Positions 15,578 through 24,159 of a stretch of DNA of 35,530 nucleotides are shown here, in pieces (the stretch's first letter is position 1; the number at the start of each line of letters is the position of its first letter). The DNA is taken from assembly GCA_017514845.1 (NCBI GenBank), contig JAFWIM010000163.1, positions 1-35,530 of the forward strand. Reading direction: 5' to 3'. Origin of the DNA: Lachnospiraceae bacterium (GTDB lineage: Bacteria; Bacillota; Clostridia; Lachnospirales; Lachnospiraceae). A model generated the notes under the pieces. That model made no database searches and was not told where the DNA came from. It saw only the letters and a list, made by a program, of their open reading frames with translations. The translations under genes and the position numbers were made by a program.

Positions 15578-16717
15578 TTATTTTTCCGGTTCATAGACCG
15601 AATAGGGAATATACAGCTTATGCTCAATTTTGTTCTTGGTATCTCTCGCATAATCTTCTGTTCCGTCAAGGAGATCTTTTCCCTCATTTATATTTGATGT
15701 CAGCAGGCTGATACAGTGTGCCATGCCCTGGGCATCCTGGACGACTGTGCCAGTCATCTTACCTTCAGAAATCAGCTGTCGGCCTGCCGGAGAGGCGTCG
15801 ACGCCGAAGACGGGAATTGTCGTTGATGCTTCGTCCCCGGTGTTATAGCCGAAAGCCTGAAGGGCGCGAATAGCTCCCTCCGCCATGGTATCGCTGTTGC
15901 AGATCACAAGCTCTATCATGTTTTCGCTTGTCTCATTGTACTGGGCGAGGTTCGTCATCATGTAGTCCCGGACTGCGTCCATGGACCATTTGCCAGTCAG
16001 ATCGAGCTGGAACGCGTCTACGCTCGACGGGTTAAAGTAGCTTAGGGCAGGCTTCCCGTTAGCCCTGAGTATGCGGTTGGTATCCTCAGCGGAGTACAGT
16101 GTACGGTAGATAGCCTCGGCGTTCTTGGCTTCGCCCTTAAAGGAGGCGTAGCTGATGACACCGTCCCCGTTGAGATCGCATCTGTCATAGTTTTCTACAA
16201 GGTAATGCCCGATCATCTGTCCCTGTAGGTGTCCTGCCTCCGCAGGGTCGGTCCCGACAAAGGCAACGTTACTGTAGAAGTCGAGGATGACACCTTCGTC
16301 TCCCTCTGCTTCGACAGAACGGTTGAAGAAGACGACCGGAACGTGGGCAACGTATGCCTTGAGGCATATGGAGTCAGCGATATCTGTTGAACCGGAACTG
16401 ACTATATTGACAAGCAGCATGCTTGCGCCGTGGGCTAGGGCATTGTCGATCTGGGAGTTCTGCGTCGCCTGGTTGGAAGCGGCGTCATACTCCGTGTAGG
16501 GTATGCCGCTGTCGGTCAGATCCTTGTTCAGGGCTGTGCGCACCGCGGATATATATGCGTCGGCGTAGTCAAAGTAGAAGACAGCCACATTGAAGTGCTC
16601 TGCCGTGTCCACAGTCGTCGACGGGTCGGAGGTGGGTTCGACCACGCCGGCACAGGCGGACAGGCAGGTCGCCATGATGAGGCACAGGACATATGCGGTA
16701 AGTTTTTTTATTCTCAT
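15578..16717 (-). CDS. MglB-like galactose/glucoside-binding lipoprotein
   Basis: 379 residues from ATG 16717, with GGAG six bases before; the in-frame TTG at 16729 is less likely. The signal peptide ends in the lipobox LSAC (Cys22), so it is membrane-anchored. It is a type I periplasmic binding protein: VAVFYFDYADAYI start, VVFFNRS, and a calcium-loop sequence DLNGDGVISY as in MglB. The C-terminal strand reads VFGVDASPAG. No ABC permease or ATPase gene is nearby, so it either serves a transporter encoded elsewhere or acts as a sensor partner. No terminator is visible before the alcohol dehydrogenase promoter, so read-through into that gene is possible. Confidence 0.85.
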   Translation of the reverse strand: MRIKKLTAYVLCLIMATCLSACAGVVEPTSDPSTTVDTAEHFNVAVFYFDYADAYISAVRTALNKDLTDSGIPYTEYDAASNQATQNSQIDNALAHGASMLLVNIVSSGSTDIADSICLKAYVAHVPVVFFNRSVEAEGDEGVILDFYSNVAFVGTDPAEAGHLQGQMIGHYLVENYDRCDLNGDGVISYASFKGEAKNAEAIYRTLYSAEDTNRILRANGKPALSYFNPSSVDAFQLDLTGKWSMDAVRDYMMTNLAQYNETSENMIELVICNSDTMAEGAIRALQAFGYNTGDEASTTIPVFGVDASPAGRQLISEGKMTGTVVQDAQGMAHCISLLTSNINEGKDLLDGTEDYARDTKNKIEHKLYIPYSVYEPEK

Positions 16718-16846
16718 ATCTGTCTCCAATCTGATTACACAAATTCGGCAATGTTTTCTTCTCTGAAACAGAATTTTCGTAATGTTAGTCTATGAAGATT
16801 TAGTGAGGCTCGTCGCTCACATGGGATACATGGACCCCAGCCGATG

Positions 16847-18430
16847 TCAGCTGTTCTTCGGCAAAGCTTTCGCTGCGAAATAATCCATGAGGACAGGTTC
16901 CAGCTGTCGTGTTTCTTCTTTCGTCAGCTCCCGGATCTGTCCGTTTTTTGTTGTCAGCTGGTAGGTCGCGTCGAAGAAAATGGTGTCGTATTTTCCGGAA
17001 GGCCCGAAGAGAGACGTCCCCAGGAAATAATTCGGGGCACTGACATCCAGATAGTCGAGCAGGGTGGGAACCATGCACAGGGTATTTCGCCCGCATGCAT
17101 CGATGTTTTCAGGACGGACATTTTTGTGGTGGATGAAGAGGGGCATTTCGTCGCAGTCGACATTTGCACGCTTATAATACGGATAAGCTCCGCGATAGAA
17201 AAAGTCGCCGTATGCGCAGTGGTCGCCGGTCATCACGATAATGGTGTCGTCCGCCATATCACTTGCCTCGAAGTTCTCCATGAAACGACCGAACTGTATA
17301 TCAAGATTATACATTTTGTTCAGCGTCGTGTCCCTGCCGTTTCCGTATTTCTCATCCGGCGAGTCAAATGAAATGTGTGAGCCGAATGTGTAGATCACAG
17401 TCAGGTGCGGGGTGCCTTTAGTATGATTTTCCATGGCAGCGTCAAAGAGGAGCTCGTAGGCCTGGCGGTCGGAGAGACTGTGGGCTTCTCCCTGCAGGTC
17501 AGTGATCTCGGCTCCCCTCACCTCATCAAAGCCCATACCGCCGAGATAAGCTGTAAAGAGCTTGTTTCGTGGCTCTGTGTTGATCACGGTCGTGTGATAG
17601 CCGCGGGCTTTTAGGATCCCCTGCAGTGATGTAAGGCTGCTCTGGTCGTAATTGCCTAGCTGATAGCCGCTTGTCAGCTGGCCGATCAGGGCACAGTAGG
17701 TCGCGTAAGTGTGGTTGTAATAGTTCGTAAAGTTCAGTGACTTTTTCTGGTAAGCCTGGAAGTTCGCCATGATGTTCCTTTTGTCTGATATCATGTGCTG
17801 GGAGAGCCCCTCCGTGAAGATCAGAATAATGTTGGGATTCTCGGGCAGACTCTTCGGCTTTTCCCTGTAATCATCGATGCCGTCTCTGGCAAATTTCTCT
17901 TTGGCATCGGGGTGCCTCTGCACAAGCTTTGTGCGGCGTATGTTCAGCACTACAGTGCGGACAAGGTCATAGAGACCGTATGCCGGGGAGTACTGCGCGT
18001 CAAATACGACCAGGAAAACAATATCAGCGGCGATGACCACAGGCAGGATGAATGTCGGGATCCCGGCGACGTGGCTCACCGGCAGGAACGTGAATGCCAG
18101 GACGACTGCGATTGCGATCAGGTACTGAACGAGCTTGCCGAAGAGGTCTTCCAGGGAGTCCAGGTTGGTGAGCATGACCAGCGTGATGTAGACAGCTCCG
18201 AAGGACAGGACCAGCATCTGGGCGTTGAAAAGGAGGCTGAGCAGGTCACTTAAGATGATCACAGGTAGATGCGCGGCGGGCAGGAGAGCATTGACAATGA
18301 GGAAGATGCAGGCGAGCTCAAGCAGCGATGATATAGTATATTTTATATTTTTAGTGCACGCGATCGATATGAAAGTGAGCAGTGCAGAAAACGCGTATTT
18401 TACAAGCGTCAGTATAAGTCCGGTCGACAT
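16847..18430 (-). CDS. LTA synthase-like membrane sulfatase/phosphoglycerol transferase
   Basis: 527 residues. The N-terminal 175 or so residues hold about five membrane helices, followed by an extracellular sulfatase-fold domain. PNIILIFTEGLS supplies the first metal ligand (Glu). The nucleophile threonine is expected in TYATYCALIGQLTSGY. MTGDHCAYGD gives the Asp-His pair, and SHISFDSP a further His. LTA synthase relatives transfer glycerol phosphate from phosphatidylglycerol to teichoic acids or glycans on the outer membrane face. It is shorter than S. aureus LtaS (646), like the many clostridial paralogues. AAGGAG lies five bases before ATG. The gene is divergent from the cobalamin locus, and the binding-protein gene follows on the same strand. 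Confidence 0.85.
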   Translation of the reverse strand: MSTGLILTLVKYAFSALLTFISIACTKNIKYTISSLLELACIFLIVNALLPAAHLPVIILSDLLSLLFNAQMLVLSFGAVYITLVMLTNLDSLEDLFGKLVQYLIAIAVVLAFTFLPVSHVAGIPTFILPVVIAADIVFLVVFDAQYSPAYGLYDLVRTVVLNIRRTKLVQRHPDAKEKFARDGIDDYREKPKSLPENPNIILIFTEGLSQHMISDKRNIMANFQAYQKKSLNFTNYYNHTYATYCALIGQLTSGYQLGNYDQSSLTSLQGILKARGYHTTVINTEPRNKLFTAYLGGMGFDEVRGAEITDLQGEAHSLSDRQAYELLFDAAMENHTKGTPHLTVIYTFGSHISFDSPDEKYGNGRDTTLNKMYNLDIQFGRFMENFEASDMADDTIIVMTGDHCAYGDFFYRGAYPYYKRANVDCDEMPLFIHHKNVRPENIDACGRNTLCMVPTLLDYLDVSAPNYFLGTSLFGPSGKYDTIFFDATYQLTTKNGQIRELTKEETRQLEPVLMDYFAAKALPKNS

Positions 18431-18579
18431 GGGGACTCCTTCCGTTCAATGAGTATGTGCCTGCGGGGCAAAGGTTCGGATTTTGGCCGTTGCCCTCTCG
18501 CAGTTTATAATGTCATTATACGTGGGAAATAGTTCCATTGCAAATCTCATATTTGTGTCTCACAGAGTGATTCATCGGT

Positions 18580-18781
18580 AACAGTTCAGGCGAGCTGCAC
18601 TCACATTACGTTGCCGGCAGTAAAGCATCTATCTTTGTGAGAAAAGCATTGCAGGTCCGACTGAGAGATCAGCAATGCGTATGCATTGCTAAGCTCGGAA
18701 GGTAGGACCTGCGCTTTTCGATGAAGATGGATGCCTAACTGCCGGCTTCCGAGACTCCGGTGCAGCCCGTCTGAACTGTCA
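18580..18781. repeat. Long fold-back repeat, family 1, copy 1
   Basis: Nested pairing arms: ACAGTTCAG (18581) with 18771-18779, GCTGCA (18594) with 18761-18766, GCCGGCAGT (18613-18621) with 18738-18746, GCAGGTCC (18651-18658) with 18705-18712, and AGCAATGC (18671) with 18683-18690. Closely similar to 29317-29501. It contains no gene. The 18431-19197 gap holds this element plus the cobalamin promoter and riboswitch. Confidence 0.8.
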
Positions 18782-18806
18782 CGCTGTCACGTTCCCCACA
18801 GCACCC

Positions 18807-18835
18807 TTTACCACCGGGGCTTTGCGTGGTATACT
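18807..18835 (+). promoter_or_regulatory. Promoter of the cobalamin-controlled locus
   Basis: TTTACC (18807-18812), 17 bases, TATACT (18830-18835), about 35 bases before the riboswitch aptamer. Confidence 0.6.
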
Positions 18836-18870
18836 TTTCGTATCGCGGGGAAGTCCCGCTAAAACTAAAT

Positions 18871-19047
18871 AGGTATACGGTGCCTGCGCGCGGGTTTAGC
18901 GCGGAGGGTAAAAGGGAAACAGGTGCAAATCCTGTACGATCTCGTCACTGTGAAAGGGGAGTGCGGCGCACAAAAATGTCACTGGCGAAAGCCGGGAAGG
19001 CAGCGCGGCGCATGATGATCCAAAGCCAGGAAACCTGCCGTATGCCG
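18871..19047 (+). promoter_or_regulatory. Cobalamin riboswitch
   Basis: Closing stem GGTATACGG (18871-18879) with CCGTATGCC (19038-19046). Hallmarks in order: GGTGCC-type start, TAAAAGGGAA, GGTGCAAATCC, CACTGTG, GCCGGGAAGGC-type turn, and the B12 box AAGCCAGGAAACCTGCC (19024-19040). It senses adenosylcobalamin or a related corrinoid. With the terminator downstream it should switch off the locus when corrinoid is plentiful. Confidence 0.95.
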
Positions 19048-19125
19048 GTACAGGAGCATCCGCTCCGGATCACGAGGCATTGGTCGTACCATCATCCCTG
19101 CGGGGCAGCTGCGGGGATAAGTGCG

Positions 19126-19148
19126 CCCTCCCATGCGGAGGGTTTTTT
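19126..19148 (+). terminator. Riboswitch-controlled terminator
   Basis: CCCTCC, loop CATGC, GGAGGG, then TTTTTT. Lies between the aptamer and the AAAGGAGG of the first gene, as expected for transcription attenuation. Confidence 0.88.
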
Positions 19149-19197
19149 CCTGCATGCCTTTTTTGATCCGCGGCGGGAAAATCAAAGGAGGCACAAC

Positions 19198-20271
19198 ATG
19201 AAAAGAAGAATTGCATCATTATTACTCAGCATAGCCGTGATCGGCACGCTCATCGGATGCGGCGGCGCGTCAGAATCTGCCGCCCTGGCAGGGGAGACTG
19301 CGGATACAGCTGAGTCGTCATCTGCCACAGCAGAGGAATCCGCGCCGGAGTCCTTAGATTCCGCGGCAGAGTCCGCCGAAATCGAGGCTGAGAGCGGAGA
19401 GGCAGAGGAAGCGGACGAAGAGAATTATGAGACGGGCGACGCATCCCTCGATGATCCGGGCAACCAGGATGAGATCGGAGAGAATGAGATTCTCGTTGTG
19501 AGCTTCGGCACGAGCTTCAATGACAGCAGAAGGCTTACGATCGGCAGCATCGAAAACGCGATCCGTGAAGCGTTCCCGGACTGGTCCGTCCGCAGGGCTT
19601 TCACGAGCCAGATCATTATCGATCATGTCAATAAGCGTGACGGCGTCAAGATCGATAATGTGAAAGAAGCTCTTGACCGGGCTGTGGACAATGGAGTAAA
19701 GAACTTGGTCGTGCAGCCGACACACCTCATGGCAGGCTTAGAGTACCATGATCTTGAGGAGGAGGTCATGTCGTACGCGGATGCATTTGAAAGTATCACC
19801 ATGGGTGAGAACCTTCTCGCAGAGGATGGAGATTTCGAGGAAGTTGCGAAAATCATCACAGCGCGGACAGCAGAATATGATGACGGCGAGACCGCCATCT
19901 GCTTCATGGGCCACGGAACAGAGGCGGAATCCAATGCCGTATATGCTAAAATGCAGGAAGTTCTCACGGCTGACGGTTTCGAGAATTACTTTGTAGGAAC
20001 TGTCGAAGCTACTCCGTCCCTTGAAGATGTGATGGCTGCTGTCGGCGAGGGAGAGTACAAGAGAGTAGTCCTCATGCCGCTCATGGTCGTCGCCGGGGAT
20101 CATGCAAATAACGATATGGCGGGCGATGAGGAAGACTCCTGGAAGAGCCAGTTCGAAGCGGAAGGCTACAGCGTGGAGTGTGTGCTGGAAGGCCTTGGCC
20201 AGCAGCCGGAGATTCAGGAGCTGTATGTGGAGCATTTGCAGAAGTTCGTGGAATCCGCTCTCGCTGAATAA
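19198..20271 (+). CDS. CbiK-like cobaltochelatase domain on a secreted lipoprotein
   Basis: 357 residues from ATG 19198 (AAAGGAGG six bases before); the longer frame from 18826 runs through the riboswitch and is not real. Signal peptide with lipobox LIGC (Cys21), then about 65 Ser/Glu/Ala-rich residues as a wall-spanning linker, then a CbiK fold beginning ILVVSFGTSFNDS. The metal site seems intact: Glu182 (LEYHD), His239 (MGHGTEAESN) and His302 (GDHANND). Spacings of 57 and 63 match the Glu/His/His triad known in CbiK. Cytoplasmic CbiK inserts Co2+ into sirohydrochlorin for anaerobic B12 synthesis. An outside location under a cobalamin riboswitch suggests cobalt or tetrapyrrole capture at the surface instead. 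Confidence 0.88.
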   Translation: MKRRIASLLLSIAVIGTLIGCGGASESAALAGETADTAESSSATAEESAPESLDSAAESAEIEAESGEAEEADEENYETGDASLDDPGNQDEIGENEILVVSFGTSFNDSRRLTIGSIENAIREAFPDWSVRRAFTSQIIIDHVNKRDGVKIDNVKEALDRAVDNGVKNLVVQPTHLMAGLEYHDLEEEVMSYADAFESITMGENLLAEDGDFEEVAKIITARTAEYDDGETAICFMGHGTEAESNAVYAKMQEVLTADGFENYFVGTVEATPSLEDVMAAVGEGEYKRVVLMPLMVVAGDHANNDMAGDEEDSWKSQFEAEGYSVECVLEGLGQQPEIQELYVEHLQKFVESALAE

Positions 20272-20325
20272 TCTCCGCATTAGCATATACCTTCGCACGG
20301 GATTCGGTCTGGGTTTGTTGACATG

Positions 20326-20643
20326 TGACAGTTCAGACAGGCTTTAGCGGAGGTTCATGACCCGGCGCAAAGATCATCTTCATCGAAAAGCGCATATCCT
20401 TCCCTGCGAACTTACGTAGGCGACAAGCCAAGGTGCCTGATTCGTGCTCGCGACGCGAAGCTAGTCCTTTAGGGCACGAAAGGAAGGCACTTTGGCGCCC
20501 GCCCGACATCGAGCGTGAAACGCGAGATGAAGGCGGCTTGCCGCCTATGCTGATCTCTCAGTCGGATATGCAATGCTTTTCTCACGAAGATGGATGCTTT
20601 GCTGCCGGAAACGTTACATAAGAACAGCCTGTCTGAACTGTCA
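20326..20643. repeat. Long fold-back repeat, family 1, expanded copy
   Basis: An 18-bp perfect terminal inverted repeat: TGACAGTTCAGACAGGCT (20326-20343) with 20626-20643. Inside, the GAAAAGCGCATATCC side (around 20380) pairs with the GGATATGCAATGCTTTT side (around 20568). There is an extra internal block of about 120 bases with its own hairpins (GGCGGCTTGCCGCC near 20530). It fills the 466-base gap between two lipoprotein genes; I see no gene in it. Confidence 0.8.
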
Positions 20644-20737
20644 CACTGACAACCCGGAGGCTGTTCTTATGCAGTTGATGTTTGACAGCGAGTATTCAGC
20701 TGTAAAGGCGGTAATGAGCAACGTAAGGAGACATACG

Positions 20738-21745
20738 ATGAAAAACAAATTGGCCGCTATACTGTTGGCGGCACTTGTAGCATCAGGTACACTGGCAAGC
20801 TGCGGCAGCAACGTAAGCGACACTGCTCAGAGCGTGGCTGCCAATGAGAGCGCTGCAGTGGCTTCCGCGGACGTGAGCGCCGAGGAAAAAGCCGAATCTT
20901 CTGCAGAAGCCCCGGAGTCAGAGAGCAGTGCGGCAGAAACTGGTAACGAGAAGAGTTCAGAAGGAACGGACTCAAGAATCGCGGACGCCTCAGAGATGAC
21001 TGAAGTGGAGACCGTGGTTGAAGACTGGATGGTGCCCATCGGGTGCGACAGTCTTGTTGAAGGTACCTACCCCGTGACTGTGGCTTCAAGCTCATCCATG
21101 TTCAGCATTGAGTCCGCAGAACTTACCGTAGAAGCGGATCACATGTATGCCACACTGACAATGAAAGGCACCGGTTACCTGTACCTCTTTATGGGTACGC
21201 CGGAGGAGGCGGTGAATGCAGGTGAGAAGGAGTATCTGCCATTTGCAGAAAATGCTGATGGAGTCCACACCTTCACGATTCCGGTCGAAGCTCTAGATAA
21301 AGGCATTGACTGCGCCGCTTTCAGCAAGCGCAAGGAAAAATGGTACGCGAGAACTCTGGTCGCAAGGTCTGATTCGCTGCCGATATCCGCATGGAAAGAT
21401 GAAGCGCTGACAAAAGCAGGAGATCTCGGCCTGACTGACGGAGAATACGAAGTAGAGGTAGCTCTGGCAGGCGGTTCGGGCAGGGCTTCGGTCCAGTCGC
21501 CGGCAAAACTTAAGATTGAGGGAGACGCTGCGACCGCAACGATCATCTGGGGTTCTTCCAATTACGACTATATGATCGTCGACGGGACAAGATACGATCC
21601 GATCACTCTCGAGGGCGGATCGACGTTCGAGATACCGGTCACCGTTTTCGACAGGCCGATGCAGGTCACAGCCGACACAACAGCGATGAGCAAGCCATAT
21701 GAAATTGAATACACACTTACATTTGATTCAAAGACAATTAAATAA
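20738..21745 (+). CDS. Two-domain surface lipoprotein, NEAT-like, cobalamin locus
   Basis: 335 residues from ATG 20738 (AAGGAG seven bases before); the frame is open back to 20573 but that part covers the repeat. Signal peptide with lipobox LASC (Cys22), a Ser/Glu/Ala-rich linker of about 70 residues, then two related beta-sandwich domains. Domain 1 starts near LVEGTYPVTVASSSSMFSIE and domain 2 near LTDGEYEVEVALAGGSG. Both have the 'G-x-Y-x-V' first strand and a late 'F-x-I-P-V' strand. The outline recalls NEAT haem-binding domains, but the signature YxxxY is not clear, so family membership is tentative. Lying between the chelatase and the ABC genes, it probably binds a metal, haem or corrinoid at the surface. 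Confidence 0.7.
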   Translation: MKNKLAAILLAALVASGTLASCGSNVSDTAQSVAANESAAVASADVSAEEKAESSAEAPESESSAAETGNEKSSEGTDSRIADASEMTEVETVVEDWMVPIGCDSLVEGTYPVTVASSSSMFSIESAELTVEADHMYATLTMKGTGYLYLFMGTPEEAVNAGEKEYLPFAENADGVHTFTIPVEALDKGIDCAAFSKRKEKWYARTLVARSDSLPISAWKDEALTKAGDLGLTDGEYEVEVALAGGSGRASVQSPAKLKIEGDAATATIIWGSSNYDYMIVDGTRYDPITLEGGSTFEIPVTVFDRPMQVTADTTAMSKPYEIEYTLTFDSKTIK

Positions 21746-21746
21746 A

Positions 21747-23003
21747 ATGAGATGGACAGCTGCCGCAGTGTTTGCGGCAGTTTGTCTTACAGCATGCGGA
21801 GGGCAGAATAGTTCCGGCGGTCCAAAGACCGATGCAGGGCAGAGCTTGGAAGATAGCGGTATCACAGGGACCGATGCCGGAGTGAGCACTGGTGAGAGGG
21901 ATTCGCAGAGTACTACCGACCGGAGCGAGACGGATACTTCATTAGCCTGGCCTGACATGAAGCCGGACCGAAGCATGGAGCTCGTCTATGCGGACCAGTT
22001 CTCGGTGGACTACTATGGAGACGCCTGTGAGCTCGTTACGATCAAGGGCACCGGGCGATATCTGGTTGTCGAGGAAGGCTATGACGTGCCCTCCGGGCTC
22101 CCGGATGACGTTACTGTGATCCGAAAGCCGCTTGCCAATGTGTATCTGGCGGCCTCATCAGCCATGGATTTCATGGACGAGCTGGATACTATCCCCTGCG
22201 TGACAATGACCAGCACGAAGGAAGAGGACTGGAGCATTGATTCGGCGGCTGAGGCCCTCGGGAGCGGTGATATGACGTATGTAGGCAAGTACAGCGCTCC
22301 CGACTACGAAGCGCTGCTTATGGAGGAGTGTTCTCTTGCAATTGAGTCGACCATGATTTACCACACGCCGGAGGTGAAGGAGAAGATCGAGTCTCTGGGC
22401 ATCCCGGTCATGGTCGAGCACTCAAGTTATGAGTCTCATCCGATCGGCCGCACGGAGTGGATCCGCCTGTACGGTCTTCTTTTTGATCGTGAGGACGAGG
22501 CGGAGAAATTTTTTGATGAGCAAAGGAAGCTCGCGGAGGATGTGATTGGGGAGAGTTCAGATGCGCAGGATGGTAAGACCGTTGGGTTTTTCTACATTAC
22601 GTCAGCAGGTCTTGCAAATGTCCGAAAGTCCGGAGACTATGTCGCTCGTATGATTCGGCTTGCCGGAGGAACCTATGTGCCGGAGCTTCCCGACATGGAG
22701 TCAGAGAACGCTCTTTCTACCATGAATATGCAGATGGAGGATTTCTACGCCGGGTGCGTGGATGCCGATATACTGATTTACAATTCAACTATTGACGGTG
22801 AGATCGGGACAGTGGATGATCTTCTTCAGAAGAGTCCTCTATTTGCGGATTTTAAGGCCGTCAAGTCTGGCAATGTCTGGTGCGCGGAGCAGGATATGTT
22901 CCAACACACGACGTCCTCCGCGGAAATGATCCGCGAGTTACGGCTCGTTATCACAGGCGAAGCGGAGGATGACCTTAAGTACCTGCACAGAGTCGGGACA
23001 TGA
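21747..23003 (+). CDS. ABC transporter substrate-binding lipoprotein (BtuF/FepB-like)
   Basis: 418 residues from ATG 21747, one base after the previous stop (an earlier in-frame ATG at 21699 would add 16 residues). No clear Shine-Dalgarno, so coupling to the upstream gene is likely. Lipobox LTAC (Cys17). The mature protein is a class III binding protein with a long linker helix: LVTIKGTGRYLVVEEG, then a YVGKYSAPDYEALL stretch and the specificity-lobe SSYESHPIGRTEW, where the 'ESHPLGR' type motif is typical. Such proteins carry iron siderophores, haem or cobalamin. The riboswitch at 18871 favours a corrinoid, cobalt or tetrapyrrole ligand. It pairs with the permease and ATPase downstream. Confidence 0.88.
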   Translation: MRWTAAAVFAAVCLTACGGQNSSGGPKTDAGQSLEDSGITGTDAGVSTGERDSQSTTDRSETDTSLAWPDMKPDRSMELVYADQFSVDYYGDACELVTIKGTGRYLVVEEGYDVPSGLPDDVTVIRKPLANVYLAASSAMDFMDELDTIPCVTMTSTKEEDWSIDSAAEALGSGDMTYVGKYSAPDYEALLMEECSLAIESTMIYHTPEVKEKIESLGIPVMVEHSSYESHPIGRTEWIRLYGLLFDREDEAEKFFDEQRKLAEDVIGESSDAQDGKTVGFFYITSAGLANVRKSGDYVARMIRLAGGTYVPELPDMESENALSTMNMQMEDFYAGCVDADILIYNSTIDGEIGTVDDLLQKSPLFADFKAVKSGNVWCAEQDMFQHTTSSAEMIRELRLVITGEAEDDLKYLHRVGT

Positions 23004-23105
23004 AGGAGGCAATTATCTTCCCGGACGGTCTCTAATTCGTACGGCAGGGAACGGTCATTAAGGGGAGAACAGGCAGGGCAGAGGCTCATGATCGGTGTAT
23101 AGGAT

Positions 23106-24107
23106 ATGAGAGAAAATAAAAGGATATTTACAAGTTTTATATTGCTCGCAGTCATGCTCATTCTGCTTTTTGCCCTCAATGTTGTAAATGGCAGCAGGAC
23201 AGTGACCATTTCTGATATTCCGGCTGTTTTGATGGGCAGTGAGGGCGGCACGGCTTACAGCATCATCTGGAATATACGCCTTCCGAGAATCATGATTGCG
23301 ATGATACTCGGCGGAGCCCTGGCAGTGTCCGGTTTTCTGCTTCAGACGTTCTTTAACAATCCGATTGCGGGACCCTTTATTCTTGGTATCTCATCGGGAT
23401 CCAAGCTTGCGGTCGCGCTTGTCATGATTTTTTCACTCGGGGCAGGTCTGCATCTGGGATCGTTTGCCATGGTCCTTGCGGCATTTGCCGGGGCTATGGC
23501 TGTTACCGGTTTTATTCTTGCCGCGTCACAGCAAGTCCATCGCATGAGTGTGCTGATCATATGCGGAGTCATGGTCGGCTATATCTGTTCAGCGATAACG
23601 GAGATTGTCGTTACCTTTGCGGATGATTCCAACATCGTTAATCTCCACAACTGGTCACTGGGAACATTTTCCGGTTCGACCTGGAGTGACGTCATATCAG
23701 CAGGCTCTGTTGTTGTCCTTGTGGTCGCGGCGGCTTTTCTTCTGTCAAAGCCGATCGGAGCTTATCAGCTCGGAGAAGCTGCTGCCGGGAGCCTCGGAGT
23801 CAACGTGCTGAGACTGCGGATCGCGGTAATCCTTCTGTCGAGTATGTTGTCTGCGGTGGTGACTGCATTTGCAGGACCTGTCTCCTTTGTAGGTGTCGCA
23901 GTGCCTCACCTTATCAGAAATCTCATGAAGACTCAGAGACCGATTGTCATGATACCCGCCTGCTTCCTCGGGGGAGCGGTATTCTGCCTCTTTTCGGATC
24001 TCATCGCCCGAACACTTTTTGCACCGACTGAGCTGAGCATCAGCACGGTGACAGCTGTTTTTGGGGCCCCGTGCGTTATCTGGATCATGATGACACGGAA
24101 CAAATGA
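23106..24107 (+). CDS. FecCD-family ABC permease
   Basis: 333 residues, highly hydrophobic, about nine to ten membrane helices. Family motifs: WNIRLPRIMIAMILGGALAVSG near residue 55, then NNPIAGPFILGISSGSKLAV, and GPVSFVGVAVPHLIRNL, the coupling-helix region contacting the ATPase. It is the single permease of the system and would work as a homodimer, as BtuC does. Weak ribosome binding site; it starts 102 bases after the binding protein with no terminator. Substrate class (corrinoid, haem or siderophore) follows from the binding protein and riboswitch, not from this sequence. Confidence 0.93.
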   Translation: MRENKRIFTSFILLAVMLILLFALNVVNGSRTVTISDIPAVLMGSEGGTAYSIIWNIRLPRIMIAMILGGALAVSGFLLQTFFNNPIAGPFILGISSGSKLAVALVMIFSLGAGLHLGSFAMVLAAFAGAMAVTGFILAASQQVHRMSVLIICGVMVGYICSAITEIVVTFADDSNIVNLHNWSLGTFSGSTWSDVISAGSVVVLVVAAAFLLSKPIGAYQLGEAAAGSLGVNVLRLRIAVILLSSMLSAVVTAFAGPVSFVGVAVPHLIRNLMKTQRPIVMIPACFLGGAVFCLFSDLIARTLFAPTELSISTVTAVFGAPCVIWIMMTRNK

Positions 24108-24159
24108 CCAATCTGACGAGTATAGATTCTGCAAGCCTGAATTGGACGGTAAATGACTC

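Noticed and set aside
18826-19197. N-terminal extension of the chelatase reading frame
   Set aside because: It runs through the cobalamin riboswitch and terminator. The lipoprotein signal and AAAGGAGG fix the start at 19198.
20573-20737. Longer start for the surface lipoprotein
   Set aside because: This part lies in a repeat element. A signal peptide with a good ribosome binding site begins at 20738.
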